Shown here: in pieces, positions 28,333 through 38,596 of the stretch | Layout of the letters: each line of letters opens with the position of its first letter | Position numbering within the stretch: the stretch's first letter is position 1 | DNA from: Stappia stellulata | Lineage (GTDB): Bacteria; Pseudomonadota; Alphaproteobacteria; Rhizobiales; Stappiaceae | Direction of reading: 5' to 3' | DNA: 64,000 nt | NCBI RefSeq assembly: GCF_020176715.1 | Contig: NZ_JAIVMF010000013.1 | Span: forward strand, 62,001 to 126,000 | Program-made: the position numbers and the translations under genes | Notes under the pieces: generated by a model | Databases searched by the model: none | Told to the model about the DNA's origin: nothing | The model's input: only the letters and a program-made list of their open reading frames with translations

Positions 28333-30498
28333 TCAGGCCGCGCGGACCCCCGCGAGGAACCTGTCGACCTCGCTGCGCAGCACTTCCGACTGCTGCGACA
28401 GCTCGTTGGCCGCGCTGACCAACTGGCTGCTGGCGGCGCCGGTTTCGGCCGCCGTGGAGCTGACGCTGGTGATGGTGGTCGTCACCTCGTGCATGCCGCT
28501 CGACACCTGCTCGATGTTGCGGGCGATCTCATGGGTTGCAGCGCCCTGCTGTTCGACCGAGGCCGAAATCGCCGTCGAGACCTGACGGATCTGGTCGATC
28601 GTCTCGCCGATCGAGCCGATGGAGGAGACGGTTTCGTCCGTTGCGCTCTGGATGCCCTTGATCTGCTTGCCGATTTCCTCGGTCGCCTTTGCGGTCTGGC
28701 TGGCCAGTTCCTTCACTTCCGCGGCAACGACCGCAAAGCCCTTGCCGGCCTCGCCGGCACGCGCGGCTTCAATGGTGGCGTTCAGAGCCAGCAAGTTGGT
28801 CTGTTCGGCGATGTCGGTGATCAGGGCGATGACCTCGCCGATCTTGTCGGCGGCCGTGGTCAGGGCCGAGACCCGCTGGTTCGTCGCGGCGACATTCTTG
28901 ACCGCGGCTTCGGAGATCTCCTGGGAATCGCTCACCTGACGGTTGATCTCGGAGATCGAGCTCGACAGCTCTTCCGCAGCACCGGAGACGGCCTGCACAT
29001 TTGTGGAGGCTTCCTCGGCCGCGGCCGAAACGGTTGCCGAGCTGGCGGAGTTCTCTTCCGCGGACGCCGAGAGGGTCTGGGCGGAGGCCAGCATTTCGGT
29101 TGCTGCCGAGGAGACGCTGTTGACGATGCCGCCGACAGCCGCCTCGAATTCCGAGGCCAGCTTTTCGCGGGCGGCACGGGCTTCCTCGGCGGCGCGGGCC
29201 TCGAGTTCGGCCTGCTGGCTTTCCAGCCGCTTCACCTCGATCGCATTGTCCTTGAAGGTTTGCACGGCGGAGGCCATGTCGCCGATTTCGTCGCGGCGCC
29301 CCTGATAGGGGACGTCGACGGTCAGATCGCCACCGGCGAGATGGAGCATGGTTCCATTCATCCGGGTGATCGGCCCGGAGACCCCGCGGGCGAACAGGAA
29401 GCCGACGGCCCCTGTGATGACGACGATCCCAAGGCCAAGCAGAACGACCCAGTTGCGCAATTCGATCGAGGGTTCCTGGACTTCCGCTTCGTCGATTTCC
29501 GCGATCAGGGCCCAGGTAACACCATTGAACGTCAGCGGCGTGTAGCTCGAAAGAACCGGCGTGCCCCGATAGTCAAGGATACTTCCCACGCCCGCCTTGC
29601 CAGCCAGTGCATCGCGCACGGCGACCGTGTCGGCTTTCAGGCTCAGGATGCTCGTCGGGTCGCCGTTCTTGCGAAACCGGCTGTCGGACCGCAGCAGCTT
29701 GTCCGAGCCGACAAGATAGGTTTCGCCCGTGCGGCCGAGGCCGGCCGAATTGTTCATGATGGTGTTGATCCGGTCGATCGGCATCTGGAAGATGAGCGCG
29801 CCCTTGAAGCTGCCGTTGTCCTCGAGGACGGGCGTTGCGATAAAGCTTGCCGGCGCATCGTTGGAGGGGGCATAGGCGGCGAAATCCGTGAAAGCGATGG
29901 TGCTGGATGACGGGGTATCACGAACCTTGCGGAACGCGGCTCCGATGTCCGTGTCCTTCCACTTGCCGGTTAGCAGATTGGTGCCGAAGTCATTTTCCTT
30001 GAACACGGAATAGACAAGATCGCCATTCGGTTCGACAAGGAAAACGTCATAGTAGCCGCGTGCCTGCTGAAGGTGGCGGAACCAGGGATGGAAGGTTGCG
30101 TGGGTCTTGCTGTAGGCGCTGCCGTCGGCCGCTGCGTCAAGCTTGTGCTTTTCGCCCAACGGGTTGGGATTGTTGAAGATATAGGCATCGCGCAGGGCCG
30201 TGTGCTCGGCGGCTCCGGTTGCACCGTAGGTTTCCTTGAAAGCCGCGAGGGCATCGTGAACCATGCTGTTGTCCGCCACGACCTTGAGGTCTTCCTCGAT
30301 GCTTGCGAGGTAGAGGGCCATTTCAGAACTGCGCGAGCCGACAACTGCTTCCATGTTGCGGGTCGCGGCCTCGCTAAGATACCGGCTCGAAGACAGGTAA
30401 GAGGAGACACCTGTAACAACGGTTGCAATTACGGCAAAGACAACCACGAGGACTGGTATCTTGGCCGAAATACGAAGTGAAGGCATTCGTGCGAACAT
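28333..30498 (-). CDS. Methyl-accepting chemotaxis protein
   Basis: This inner-membrane chemoreceptor feeds the CheA/CheW array. The 721 residues have TM1 at about 13-33 and a large periplasmic sensor (about 40-350) with Cache-like features ([41 protein letters not shown]). TM2 ([19 protein letters not shown]), a HAMP domain and a long coiled-coil signalling domain follow. The signalling tip is [20 protein letters not shown]. No C-terminal NWETF-type methylation tether is visible. The ligand is unknown. The gene stands alone, with hairpins 27 bases after its stop. Confidence 0.93.
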   Translation of the reverse strand: MFARMPSLRISAKIPVLVVVFAVIATVVTGVSSYLSSSRYLSEAATRNMEAVVGSRSSEMALYLASIEEDLKVVADNSMVHDALAAFKETYGATGAAEHTALRDAYIFNNPNPLGEKHKLDAAADGSAYSKTHATFHPWFRHLQQARGYYDVFLVEPNGDLVYSVFKENDFGTNLLTGKWKDTDIGAAFRKVRDTPSSSTIAFTDFAAYAPSNDAPASFIATPVLEDNGSFKGALIFQMPIDRINTIMNNSAGLGRTGETYLVGSDKLLRSDSRFRKNGDPTSILSLKADTVAVRDALAGKAGVGSILDYRGTPVLSSYTPLTFNGVTWALIAEIDEAEVQEPSIELRNWVVLLGLGIVVITGAVGFLFARGVSGPITRMNGTMLHLAGGDLTVDVPYQGRRDEIGDMASAVQTFKDNAIEVKRLESQQAELEARAAEEARAAREKLASEFEAAVGGIVNSVSSAATEMLASAQTLSASAEENSASSATVSAAAEEASTNVQAVSGAAEELSSSISEINRQVSDSQEISEAAVKNVAATNQRVSALTTAADKIGEVIALITDIAEQTNLLALNATIEAARAGEAGKGFAVVAAEVKELASQTAKATEEIGKQIKGIQSATDETVSSIGSIGETIDQIRQVSTAISASVEQQGAATHEIARNIEQVSSGMHEVTTTITSVSSTAAETGAASSQLVSAANELSQQSEVLRSEVDRFLAGVRAA

Positions 30499-31501
30499 TG
30501 CAGGCGCTCCATGTTCTTGGACTTCTACTTAAACGGATGCGCCGTATTGATTAACCATTGCTAAAAATGTCAGCATTATGCCTATTTTTTTGGCAATTCG
30601 GGTTGTAATAATACGAAAGCATTTCTATCTGAAATTGTTGTCGAAAATTTTTTTCTTTATTCGTCAGTACCTTGCCGTTAGGGCACCCCTTTCGTCGGCA
30701 AACGGATAAAGTTTGCGGTTTTCGGGCGTTGCGCCGCACGACTCGCGCGAAAGGGCGTGGAATTTTGCGCGGACAGGCTTGTTTCGCGAATCGGAGAAGA
30801 CGATCGAAACCACACCCGACAACATCGAGAAGAGCCGGAACACGCAGGCGCGATTGTCCTGGTAGGAAGCACGCGCAGGCCATTGACGGATTGTCTGTCG
30901 CGCCGCATCGCCTCGTCGACGTGCTGCCGGTGTTCTGCACCCGTCAGGCTGTGACGCGTTTCATGGCACCCATGACTCCTGGAACCTGATCCGCGACATT
31001 CCGGCCAATAGCGTCGAATGCGGTGCGGCGGGCGGAACTCTCTGACGGCGATGGCGCATTTCGCCTCGATCTTCGAGCCAAACCACTGCACCCGAAAGAT
31101 CGTCGGCTTCGACAGCGTCCGGATGTTGACCTCCGCCATCGGGCACCGCGACGGCAACCGGGTGATTGGCCATGTCCCGAAACACGAGCGGGTGAAGGGC
31201 GATATCTGCGTGACCGTCCCTGCCTGTCTGGACTGATGCCCGGCTGCGACCATCGGCCTGTTGCATCTCGACCTCTCCAAGTCGACGTGCAAGCTGCTCC
31301 ATCTTGTCCGGCTCGGATGGCGCGGGGCGGACGTCGCTTTTTCACGGGATCGACCACGAGGACCCTCTCGGCCAAGCGATCGCGTTCCCGACCAGGCACA
31401 ACGGCGGTGTGAACACGGGGCCCCACGTGCGCTGCACCTTGCTCGTGCGCGTGTCCGACCGTCTGCATGTGCCCGAGGACACCGGGCGGGCGGCAAGCGC
31501 C
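30499..31501. other. One-kilobase stretch without a convincing gene
   Basis: The first 170 bases are AT-rich and probably promote the chemoreceptor gene. From about 30950 to 31480 the DNA has normal high GC and coding-like third positions in more than one frame. Examples are a 72-codon + strand frame at 31018-31236 (MAHFASIFEPNHCTRKIVGF...) and a - strand reading with PTIFRVQWFGSKIEAKCAIA near 31070-31140. None has a start, length and ribosome site that I trust, and I recognise no family. A decayed gene is possible. Confidence 0.4.
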
Positions 31502-32677
31502 CTAGCGGACCAGGTCCTTCATCGCCGCTTCCAGCCCCTCCAGCGTGAGCGGGTAGTGGCGCCCCTCCATCAGCTTGCGGATCATCTGGATCGACTGGGT
31601 GTAGGGCCAGTGGCGTTCCGCGACCGGATTGAGCCAGACGCTCTTTTGGTAGTGGGCCGTCAGCCGCTGGATCCACGCTGCGCCCGGTTCCTCGTTCCAA
31701 TGTTCCACGGAGCCGCCCGCATAGGCGATCTCATAGGGGCTCATGGAGGCGTCGCCGACGAAGATCGCCTTGTAGTCCGGCCCGTATTTGTTGAGCACAT
31801 CGAAGGTCGGCAGACGTTCGGAATGGCGGCGGGCGTTGTTCTTCCAGACGAATTCATAGGGGCAGTTGTGGAAGTAGAAATACTCCATCACCTTGAATTC
31901 GGTGCGCGCGGCGGAAAACAGCTCCTCGCAGATGCGGATGTGGTCGTCCATCGAGCCGCCGATGTCGAAGAACAGGAGGACCTTGACCGCATTGCGCCGC
32001 TCGGGCCGCATCTTGATGTCGAGCAGGCCCTTGTGCGCCGTGGCGCGGATGGTGTCGTCGAGATCGAGTTCCTCCGCCGCCCCCTGACGGGCAAAGCGGC
32101 GCAGGCGTTTCAGCGCCACCTTGATGTTGCGGGTGCCCAGCTCGACGGTGTCGTCCAGATCCTTGAAGCTGCGCTTGTCCCAGACCTTCACCGCGCGGCG
32201 GTGCCGGCTCTCGTCCTGGCCGATGCGCACGCCTTCGGGATTGTAGCCATAGGCGCCGAAGGGCGACGTGCCGGCCGTGCCGATCCACTTGCTGCCGCCC
32301 TGATGCCGGTCCTTCTGCTCCTTGAGCCGCTGCTTCAGCGTCTCCATCAGCTTCTCGAAGCCGCCGAGCGCCTCGATCTGCGCTTTTTCCTCCTCGGTGA
32401 GGTGCTTTTCGGCGAGCTTGCGCAGCCAGTCCTCGGGAAGTGCCTCCGCCTCGATCGCAGACCCCAGGTCGAGACCCTTGAAGGTCTGGCCGAAGATCCG
32501 GTCGAACTTGTCGAGATTGGCCTCGTCCTTCACCAGGCAGGCGCGGGCGAGATAATAGAAGTCCTCGACCTGACGGCCGGCAAGGTCGGCCTTCAGCGCC
32601 TCCATCAGCGTGAGGTACTCGCGCAAGGAGACGGGCACCCCGCCGGAGCGCAGATTGGTCAGGAAGGTTATGAACAT
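31502..32677 (-). CDS. von Willebrand factor A / CoxE-like protein
   Basis: This 391-residue cytoplasmic protein has a CoxE-type VWA domain in its C-terminal half (VKVLLFFDIGGSMDDHI onward). The MIDAS motif is DIGGS rather than DxSxS, with a conserved YFYFHNCPYEFVWKNNARR further on. The N-terminal half is helical (SLREYLTLMEALKADL). Such proteins work with MoxR AAA+ ATPases as chaperones or insertases for metal cofactors. The likely partner at 41695-42540 lies 9 kb away on the same strand rather than beside it. The substrate is unknown. Confidence 0.85.
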   Translation of the reverse strand: MFITFLTNLRSGGVPVSLREYLTLMEALKADLAGRQVEDFYYLARACLVKDEANLDKFDRIFGQTFKGLDLGSAIEAEALPEDWLRKLAEKHLTEEEKAQIEALGGFEKLMETLKQRLKEQKDRHQGGSKWIGTAGTSPFGAYGYNPEGVRIGQDESRHRRAVKVWDKRSFKDLDDTVELGTRNIKVALKRLRRFARQGAAEELDLDDTIRATAHKGLLDIKMRPERRNAVKVLLFFDIGGSMDDHIRICEELFSAARTEFKVMEYFYFHNCPYEFVWKNNARRHSERLPTFDVLNKYGPDYKAIFVGDASMSPYEIAYAGGSVEHWNEEPGAAWIQRLTAHYQKSVWLNPVAERHWPYTQSIQMIRKLMEGRHYPLTLEGLEAAMKDLVR

Positions 32678-32814
32678 GCGCGCAAGTTACGGGGCTTGCG
32701 GGGCGCTGTCGAGATCGCAAGCCCGCGAATGTCGGGGCCTGCCGCCCATGCGCGGTGACGGCGTGGTGACGGCGCGGTGCAACGCGGGGCCTCCCCTGCG
32801 GGCGCGCCCCCGGG

Positions 32815-34422
32815 TCAGCTGACCGCGGCCTCATCCGGGACGAATGTCGTGCCGGGAGCGATCAACTGCGCCAGAATGTCGGCCGAGACCGGGCGCGACA
32901 GCAGATAGCCTTGGCCCAGGCGCACGCCAAGCGCCCTGAGGGCCTCGAGTTGCTCATGGGTCTCGATGCCCTCCGCAATCACCTTGGCTTTCATCTGCAG
33001 GGCGATGTCGATGATGTTTGGGACGAGCGATGCGCGCAGGGAGGTTTCGCTGCGATCGATGCCCTGAATGAACTGCTTGTCGATCTTGAGATAGTCCGGC
33101 GCCATGCGCAGGACTTCCGCGAGATTGGAAAAGCCGACGCCGAAATCGTCGATGGAGACGGTGAACCCGAGGGCCCGCAAGTGGCTGAGGGCCGCCTGCT
33201 TGTCGGTGCGCAGCATGATGCCGGCCTCCAGGACCTCGCAGTTCAGTTTCAATCCGAACCGACGCGCCCGCGTCACCGCGTCCGACGCGGCGAGTTTGGG
33301 GAGATTGTCCTCGCGCAGGTCGTTCTGGAAGAAGTTGATCGAGACGGTCCAGGAGCGCGCCACGTCTCCCAACGCTCCGAGGTCGTCGGCGACGATGCCG
33401 ATGATCCGCTCGGTAAAGGCCCAGGTGTCATGCGCCTTGTCGATCTCGGGGATGAAGACATCCGGCGTGAGCGGGCCGGTCTCGTCCCGGAAACGGGCAA
33501 GGGCCTCGACGCCGACGATCTGTCCGCTCCCCAGGTCGATGATGGGTTGATAGTGGCAATGAAAGCCGCCGCTGCCGGAGCTGCGCAGGGCGCGCGCGAT
33601 GCGGCCGGGAATGCTTCTGCGATAGGCCAGGCGATTGTAGACCCGGCGCTGCGTGACCGCTGCGAACAGCAGGCACAGGGCGATGCTGGCGCCGATCAGG
33701 ACCATGTGACGCTGAAGCAGCTCCTCGCCCGAGTAATAGCCCGCAAGGCAGAAGCCGAGTTGCTCGTTGTTGTTGCAGACCTCGGCGGAAAGCCCGCCTG
33801 ACAGAAACCGGTTTCCTTCGGCGACAAATTGCTGGAACAGCCCCGGCGTGCCGTAGAGATGGATGCCGTAGTCCTCGTCGGGCGGGCGGGTGAACGCCTC
33901 CCAGGAAAACGGGGTCTTGGTCCCTGACAGCGCGCGCTGATCGATCAGGACGCCGATCCGGCCGGCTGCAATGAAGAGATTGGCATTGCTTTGCGGCAGA
34001 CCGTCGACCCTGAAGTTGAGCCAGATGTAGCGTCCCGGGCGCCGGCGCGACTGAAAACTCGGCTCCGGAATGGCGATCGGGCGCGGGAAGACCCCGAAGG
34101 TTCCCGAACAGATGGCGAAACCGCCGGCAGCCTCGTCCAGGATCAGAATGTCATGAAGGAAATTGTTGGTGAAAAGGGTGGTGCTGAGTTTGCGCAGATA
34201 GGCGGGGCTGCATCCAAGGTCTGGATCCTTGCCAAGACCGTTCAAGGCGGCATTCGCCTGCTGCGTGACGAGCCCGGTCCGCGTCATCATGGTCTGAAGG
34301 GCCGTGCGCATTTCGCCGCGCACTTCGTATCCATGCAGGAACTTGATCATGACGAGAAGGACGGCGGCAACCAGAAAGGCCAAGCCTATGCTGATCACGC
34401 GATCTCTTGAATAGAAAGCCAC
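32815..34422 (-). CDS. Membrane-bound EAL-domain c-di-GMP phosphodiesterase with CSS-type sensor
   Basis: The 535-residue protein has TM1 (about 11-29), a periplasmic domain with paired Cys (LGCSPAYLRKL, AICSGTFG) typical of the CSS-motif sensor, TM2 (about 240-258) and an EAL domain. Catalytic-site motifs are present: GVEALARF (EAL), SINFFQNDL, SIDDFGVGFSNL, LKIDKQFI and AEGIETHEQ, so activity is likely. In other bacteria CSS-EAL enzymes respond to periplasmic redox state through the Cys pair. Breaking down c-di-GMP favours motility, which suits the nearby flagellar region. It is transcribed alone. Confidence 0.9.
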   Translation of the reverse strand: MAFYSRDRVISIGLAFLVAAVLLVMIKFLHGYEVRGEMRTALQTMMTRTGLVTQQANAALNGLGKDPDLGCSPAYLRKLSTTLFTNNFLHDILILDEAAGGFAICSGTFGVFPRPIAIPEPSFQSRRRPGRYIWLNFRVDGLPQSNANLFIAAGRIGVLIDQRALSGTKTPFSWEAFTRPPDEDYGIHLYGTPGLFQQFVAEGNRFLSGGLSAEVCNNNEQLGFCLAGYYSGEELLQRHMVLIGASIALCLLFAAVTQRRVYNRLAYRRSIPGRIARALRSSGSGGFHCHYQPIIDLGSGQIVGVEALARFRDETGPLTPDVFIPEIDKAHDTWAFTERIIGIVADDLGALGDVARSWTVSINFFQNDLREDNLPKLAASDAVTRARRFGLKLNCEVLEAGIMLRTDKQAALSHLRALGFTVSIDDFGVGFSNLAEVLRMAPDYLKIDKQFIQGIDRSETSLRASLVPNIIDIALQMKAKVIAEGIETHEQLEALRALGVRLGQGYLLSRPVSADILAQLIAPGTTFVPDEAAVS

Positions 34423-34648
34423 ATCAAGCCCCTGGCAATTGTCGGTGTTTTCAGACTGACTGCCGACTCAGGGAAATGCAAGAATTGTAAAATTCAAATA
34501 CATGTAAAAAATACGGATAATAAATCTGAATCTTTTTCTATCTTTATGTTTGGGTGCATATGCGGGCCGACAGTGTCGTGTAGCCCGGGCGCGCATCTTT
34601 TCTTTTTTATGTGCGAAACAAAGAAATTAAAAGAGCTGCCCGCGCGGT

Positions 34649-35716
34649 TCAGGTCTTCGCTGAGGCTCGGCCGGAGCCTTCTTCAAGCAGGGCGCGGGTT
34701 TCCGGGTCGCTGCGGAACATCTCGCCCATTACGTCCGACACCGCCGGTCCGCCATGGCCGACGAAGGGCACGGGACGGCACACGGCAATGGCGGCAATGC
34801 CGACGCGCGCGGTCAGGAGACCGTTGATCACGCCTTCGCCGAGGCGCGCGGACAGGCGCGCGGCAAGGCCGTGGCCAAGCAGTTGCGACACCAGGCTGTC
34901 GCCGGCCGCCATGCCGCCGGTCATGGCGAGATGCGTCACCACATGGCGCGCCAGCCGCAGGAAGCCGAAGATGCCCGGGCGACCGCCGTAGAGGTCGGCA
35001 AGCCGGCGCATCACCCGCAGGTTTTCCATCAGCACCACCGCAAGGTCGAGGGCGGCGCGCGGCGAGACGGCCGTCACCACGGAGACGCGTTTGACGCTTT
35101 CCTTGACGATCCGCACGGCGCGGGCGTCGATCTGCTTCATCAGTTCGCGCTCGGCAAGGCGCACCAGATCGCGCCCGTCGATCACCTCGCGCAGATGCGC
35201 GGAGAGAGCCGCACGGCCCGCCGCCGTTTCCGGGCGGCCGGAGTAGAGCGCAACCAGTTCGGCAAGGCCGGCTCGCGCGGCCGTCTCGTCGTCCTGTTCG
35301 GCGGCCTCGGCCAGCGTCTGGCGCAGGCTGTCGATCTTGCGCAGCCGCAGGAGCCCGAAAACTTCGCGCAGGGCAAGGCCGATGGCGGCGATCGCGGCCA
35401 GGGCGGCGAGGGCGACGGCGGTCCAGCCGAGCCAGTCGGTGCGCGCGAAGAGGTCGCGGATCAGCGCGTCGACCGACAGGCCGATCGCGAGCGAGGCAAG
35501 CCCGCCGAGGCCGATGGCAAGCCAGCGCCCCCAGCGCGGGCCCCGCTTGGACGGAAGGGGCGCAACCGCGGTGTCGCTATCAAGATCGGCACCGGCGTCC
35601 GCCGGCAGGTCCTCGTCCATGCTCAGCCGCGTGTCGTCGAGACGAAAGGCCGCCGGTTGCCGGCGCTTGCGTTCGCGCGGGCCGGCGGTTTCGCGGGAGC
35701 CTTGCGCGTCGCTCAT
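34649..35716 (-). CDS. YcjF family (DUF697) inner-membrane protein
   Basis: The 355-residue protein has a disordered acidic N-terminus (about 1-58) and two membrane helices (about 66-84 and 95-115). A soluble domain with ELMKQIDARAVRIVKESVKRVSVVTAVSPRAALD and later GGRPGIFGFLRLARHVVTHLAMTGG, the TIGR01620/YcjF pattern, completes it. It is downstream of, and overlaps by 4 bases, a YcjX-like GTP/ATP-binding gene; the pair is a conserved stress-linked unit in proteobacteria whose exact job is unknown. Confidence 0.88.
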   Translation of the reverse strand: MSDAQGSRETAGPRERKRRQPAAFRLDDTRLSMDEDLPADAGADLDSDTAVAPLPSKRGPRWGRWLAIGLGGLASLAIGLSVDALIRDLFARTDWLGWTAVALAALAAIAAIGLALREVFGLLRLRKIDSLRQTLAEAAEQDDETAARAGLAELVALYSGRPETAAGRAALSAHLREVIDGRDLVRLAERELMKQIDARAVRIVKESVKRVSVVTAVSPRAALDLAVVLMENLRVMRRLADLYGGRPGIFGFLRLARHVVTHLAMTGGMAAGDSLVSQLLGHGLAARLSARLGEGVINGLLTARVGIAAIAVCRPVPFVGHGGPAVSDVMGEMFRSDPETRALLEEGSGRASAKT

Positions 35717-37203
35717 GTCAGATAGTCTCCAAAGAGGAAATGCAGCGCCCGGTCGAGGCGGATGTGCGGGAGGGAGAGTTTCAGCCCTTCCGCCGTCGTT
35801 TGCAGTTCGGGCGGGCGGAACCGCACGAAGCGCACCGGCGGCTGCGGCTCCGCGCCCGGGGCGAACACCGTCTCGGGATCGTCCGGCAGGTCGCCGGGGA
35901 AAAGCGCGATCTCCGTCTTGCCGTCGTAGGTCTCGCCATTGACGCGTTCGCCGGGAAGGGGTGTCCCCAGGATCGCCGGCATGGCCTCGCCGTCGTGGGT
36001 GACGCGTGCCTCGCGGGTGGCCCGGATCGCGGCAAGCGCCAGGACGTCGACCTCGGCGCCGCTGTAATGGGCGCGCTCCAGCGCCCGTTTCACCAGGCGG
36101 CGCAGGATCGCTTCCAGCCGGTCGTGGTCGGCGCGGTGAAGATGGTCCGCCTTGGTCGCCGCGAACAGGATCCTGTCGATGCGCCGTGTCAGGATGGAGA
36201 ACAGCCGCGAGACGCGGCCCGGCCGGAAGGCGGCCAGGATCTCCGACAGCGCGGTTTCCAGATCGGCGAGCGCGGCCGGTCCGGCGTTGAGCGCGCTGAG
36301 CGCGTCGACCAGCACGATCTGCCGGTCGAGCCGGGCGAAATGATCGCGGAAGAAGGGCCGCACGACGTGCTTCTTGTAGGCTTCGTAGCGCCGCTCCATC
36401 ATCGCGCGCAGGGATCCGGGCGGCGCGGTTCCCGCATCCGGCGCGATGTCGAGCGGGGCGAAGGTCAGCGCCGGCGAGCCGTCCAGGTCACCCGGCATCA
36501 GGAAACGTCCCGGCGGCAGCATGGAGAGCGCGCGGCCTTCCGCCCGGCAGTCGCCGAGATAGGCGGTGTAGTGGCGCGCGAGATCGCGGGCGGTCGTCTC
36601 GTCGGCCTCGGTGTCCGGGTCGATGTCGGCGAGCGCGTCAAGGAAGGGGCGGGCGATCGGCGCGCGGGCGTCCTGGCGCGCCCGCTCCAGCGCCTCGCGC
36701 GAGAAGGTCGCGAAATCCTTGTCGAGCAGCGGCAGGTCTAAGAGCCATTCGCCCGGATAGTCGACGATGTCGAGATGCAGTTTTCCGCGCCCCAGCGCCC
36801 GCGACAGGAAATGCGCGGATTCGAAGGTGATCGTCAGCCTGAGCTCGGAGACCTGGCGGGTCGACTGCGGCCAGTCGCGTTCCTTCAGCAACGTGTCGAC
36901 ATGGGCCTCGACATCGAAGCGCGGCACGTCGTCATCCGGCTGCGGCTCGAGCGCGGCGCGGGCGATGCGCCCTTCCGCAGCGGCATCGAGCATCGGCAAG
37001 CGCCCGCCGTTCACCAGATTGTGGATCAGCGCGGTGATGAACACGGTCTTGCCGGCACGCGACAGGCCGGTGACGCCAAGGCGCACGGTCGGCGTGCCCA
37101 GGTCGCTGACGGTCTCGGCAATGTTGTCGACGGAGTAGCGGACTTCGTCGCTCAGGCGGGAAAGAAGCGTCTTGCGGGTCAATGGGTATCTCCGCGCCGC
37201 CAT
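35713..37203 (-). CDS. YcjX family P-loop protein
   Basis: The 496-residue cytoplasmic protein carries Walker A GLSRAGKT at about 45-52. LDIVDYPGEWLLDLPLLDKDFATFS is the family's DYPGEWLLDLPLL motif, and RQIVLVDALSALNAG and ILFAATKADHLHRADHDRLE (a TKAD nucleotide-specificity-like motif) follow. It is a putative GTPase of unknown role that nearly always sits beside YcjF, here by a 4-base overlap. It is the first gene of the two-gene - strand unit. Confidence 0.9.
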   Translation of the reverse strand: MAARRYPLTRKTLLSRLSDEVRYSVDNIAETVSDLGTPTVRLGVTGLSRAGKTVFITALIHNLVNGGRLPMLDAAAEGRIARAALEPQPDDDVPRFDVEAHVDTLLKERDWPQSTRQVSELRLTITFESAHFLSRALGRGKLHLDIVDYPGEWLLDLPLLDKDFATFSREALERARQDARAPIARPFLDALADIDPDTEADETTARDLARHYTAYLGDCRAEGRALSMLPPGRFLMPGDLDGSPALTFAPLDIAPDAGTAPPGSLRAMMERRYEAYKKHVVRPFFRDHFARLDRQIVLVDALSALNAGPAALADLETALSEILAAFRPGRVSRLFSILTRRIDRILFAATKADHLHRADHDRLEAILRRLVKRALERAHYSGAEVDVLALAAIRATREARVTHDGEAMPAILGTPLPGERVNGETYDGKTEIALFPGDLPDDPETVFAPGAEPQPPVRFVRFRPPELQTTAEGLKLSLPHIRLDRALHFLFGDYLT

Positions 37204-37279
37204 GTGGTGCGGGGCGTGTGGTCTTGCAAGGGAGCGGCGTCAGCAAACAGGCGGAAACGCACGGAAAGCGCCGCTGGTC

Positions 37280-37876
37280 TCATGTGCCGTCGTTTGTGTC
37301 GGGGGGCGTGTCGCCGCCGTCGTTGGCCGCCTCCGGCAATGCCGACAGCGACGTCATCGCCGCCGGAAGATGGCGCGGCAGGCAATAGGCGAGGACGCGT
37401 CCGCTTGCGCGCTCCACATCGGACCATCGGTTCGCGGCGAAATCGATCACCGCGAGCGCGGCTGTCGGGTATTTGCCCTCGATGGCTTCGACCAGCGACG
37501 GATTTCCGCCGCCGACGAGTTCCAGTGCCGTGTCACGCATCGCAGGATTGTGGCCGATCAGCATCAAGGTGCGCGAGCCGCCGCCAAGGGCGCGGATCAA
37601 GTCGACATAGTCCATCTCGGACTCGTCGTAGATCCCGCGCATGATGCGAATGTCGATTTCCCCGGAAAGGTGGGGCAGGACGAGCGCGAGCGTTTCCCGG
37701 GCGCGCTGGGCGGTGGAGCAGAGCACCTTGTCCGGCATCAGGCCGTGGCGGGCCAGATGAGCGCCGATGGCAGGGGCCGCGCTTCGTCCGCGCGCGTTCA
37801 GGGTCCGGTCGTGGTCAAGCGCCGACGTGTCGTGCCAATCGGACTTGGCATGCCTCAAGAGCAACAATCTCAGCAT
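37280..37876 (-). CDS. SixA-like phosphohistidine phosphatase (histidine phosphatase superfamily)
   Basis: A 198-residue protein with the RHG-type signature LLLLRHAKSDWHD (catalytic His near residue 9), LNARGRSAAPAIGAHL and the second catalytic His in MLIGHNPAMRD. In E. coli SixA dephosphorylates His residues of phosphotransfer proteins; the substrate here is not known. ATG 37876 was chosen because the catalytic motif sits at the very N-terminus in this family; the frame continues upstream for 79 codons without resemblance. The C-terminus ends in a disordered acidic tail. Confidence 0.85.
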   Translation of the reverse strand: MLRLLLLRHAKSDWHDTSALDHDRTLNARGRSAAPAIGAHLARHGLMPDKVLCSTAQRARETLALVLPHLSGEIDIRIMRGIYDESEMDYVDLIRALGGGSRTLMLIGHNPAMRDTALELVGGGNPSLVEAIEGKYPTAALAVIDFAANRWSDVERASGRVLAYCLPRHLPAAMTSLSALPEAANDGGDTPPDTNDGT

Positions 37877-38176
37877 GGCGCGTCCTTTCTCGTGCATCTG
37901 GTCCAGGAACCATACAAAGCCGTCACCCCGCGCTACAAGGGGCGGCGCGACCGGACGATAGAAGGGAGATTTGCTGAATGCCCACACCAGCGTTTTTAGT
38001 GTTGGAATCTGCTTGGGAAACTCTCGTAAAAGTTGCGTATCGTAGTTGCTTGGATCATGACTATTTTGTGGTTGCTGTAGATTCTTCGGTATGCGAAAGT
38101 CCTGTGGTTGCATTTAACGACCTTGCAACCTCTATCTATTTGAAGGCCCTGGCTAGGGTCCGGACATGGTGTCAGA
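37877..38176. other. AT-richer boundary of an accessory insert
   Basis: Between the phosphatase gene and the next + strand gene, base composition falls below the window average from about 37980. A 74-codon frame (37978-38202) begins with ATG after GGGAG but has AT-rich codons, no recognised family and overlaps the next gene by 26 bases. I do not call it a gene with confidence. No integrase or repeat marks the edge. Confidence 0.35.
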
Positions 38177-38575
38177 ATGAGTTATATTCCTCATATTATT
38201 GATGTTTTTGTTATTTTTGTTGGAACGCTGACGAGTATCTTCATCTTCCGGCGTCAGAGCGAAAACAGCCGGTACCAACTCCGTAAAACTCGTGAGACTC
38301 AGGTCGCGGTTCAGTTCGTGAAGGAACTGAGCGGTGCGTTGAGTGCGTGGTGGGTTGCTGCTCTTAAGATCGAGGCCGGGGAAACGGTCGATCCGAAAGA
38401 GCGGGAAATGCTCGCCGCCGTTTCGATTTGGCTCCCGCTAGATATGCGCAATCAAGCCATGCGTGCGCTCAACGCGTTAAATGCAAAACAGGGGTCGCGT
38501 GATGAGGCAAAGGGATGTGCAAAAGCGTTGCGCGAAAAAATTGTAGACTACGTAGAAAACACAATTCACCGGTAG
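38177..38575 (+). CDS. Small membrane-anchored protein of unknown function
   Basis: The 132-residue protein has one N-terminal membrane helix (about 5-24, IIDVFVIFVGTLTSIFIF) followed by a basic, helical cytoplasmic part (SENSRYQLRKTRETQVAVQFVKELSG). The mix of codons, with TTT, TTA and GTT used often, differs from the GC3-rich neighbours and suggests later acquisition. The ribosome site is weak. It is followed after 21 bases by the 318-residue gene, so the two probably form a module. I recognise no family. Confidence 0.55.
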   Translation: MSYIPHIIDVFVIFVGTLTSIFIFRRQSENSRYQLRKTRETQVAVQFVKELSGALSAWWVAALKIEAGETVDPKEREMLAAVSIWLPLDMRNQAMRALNALNAKQGSRDEAKGCAKALREKIVDYVENTIHR

Positions 38576-38596
38576 TAAATTTGAAAGGGGCAGGGC

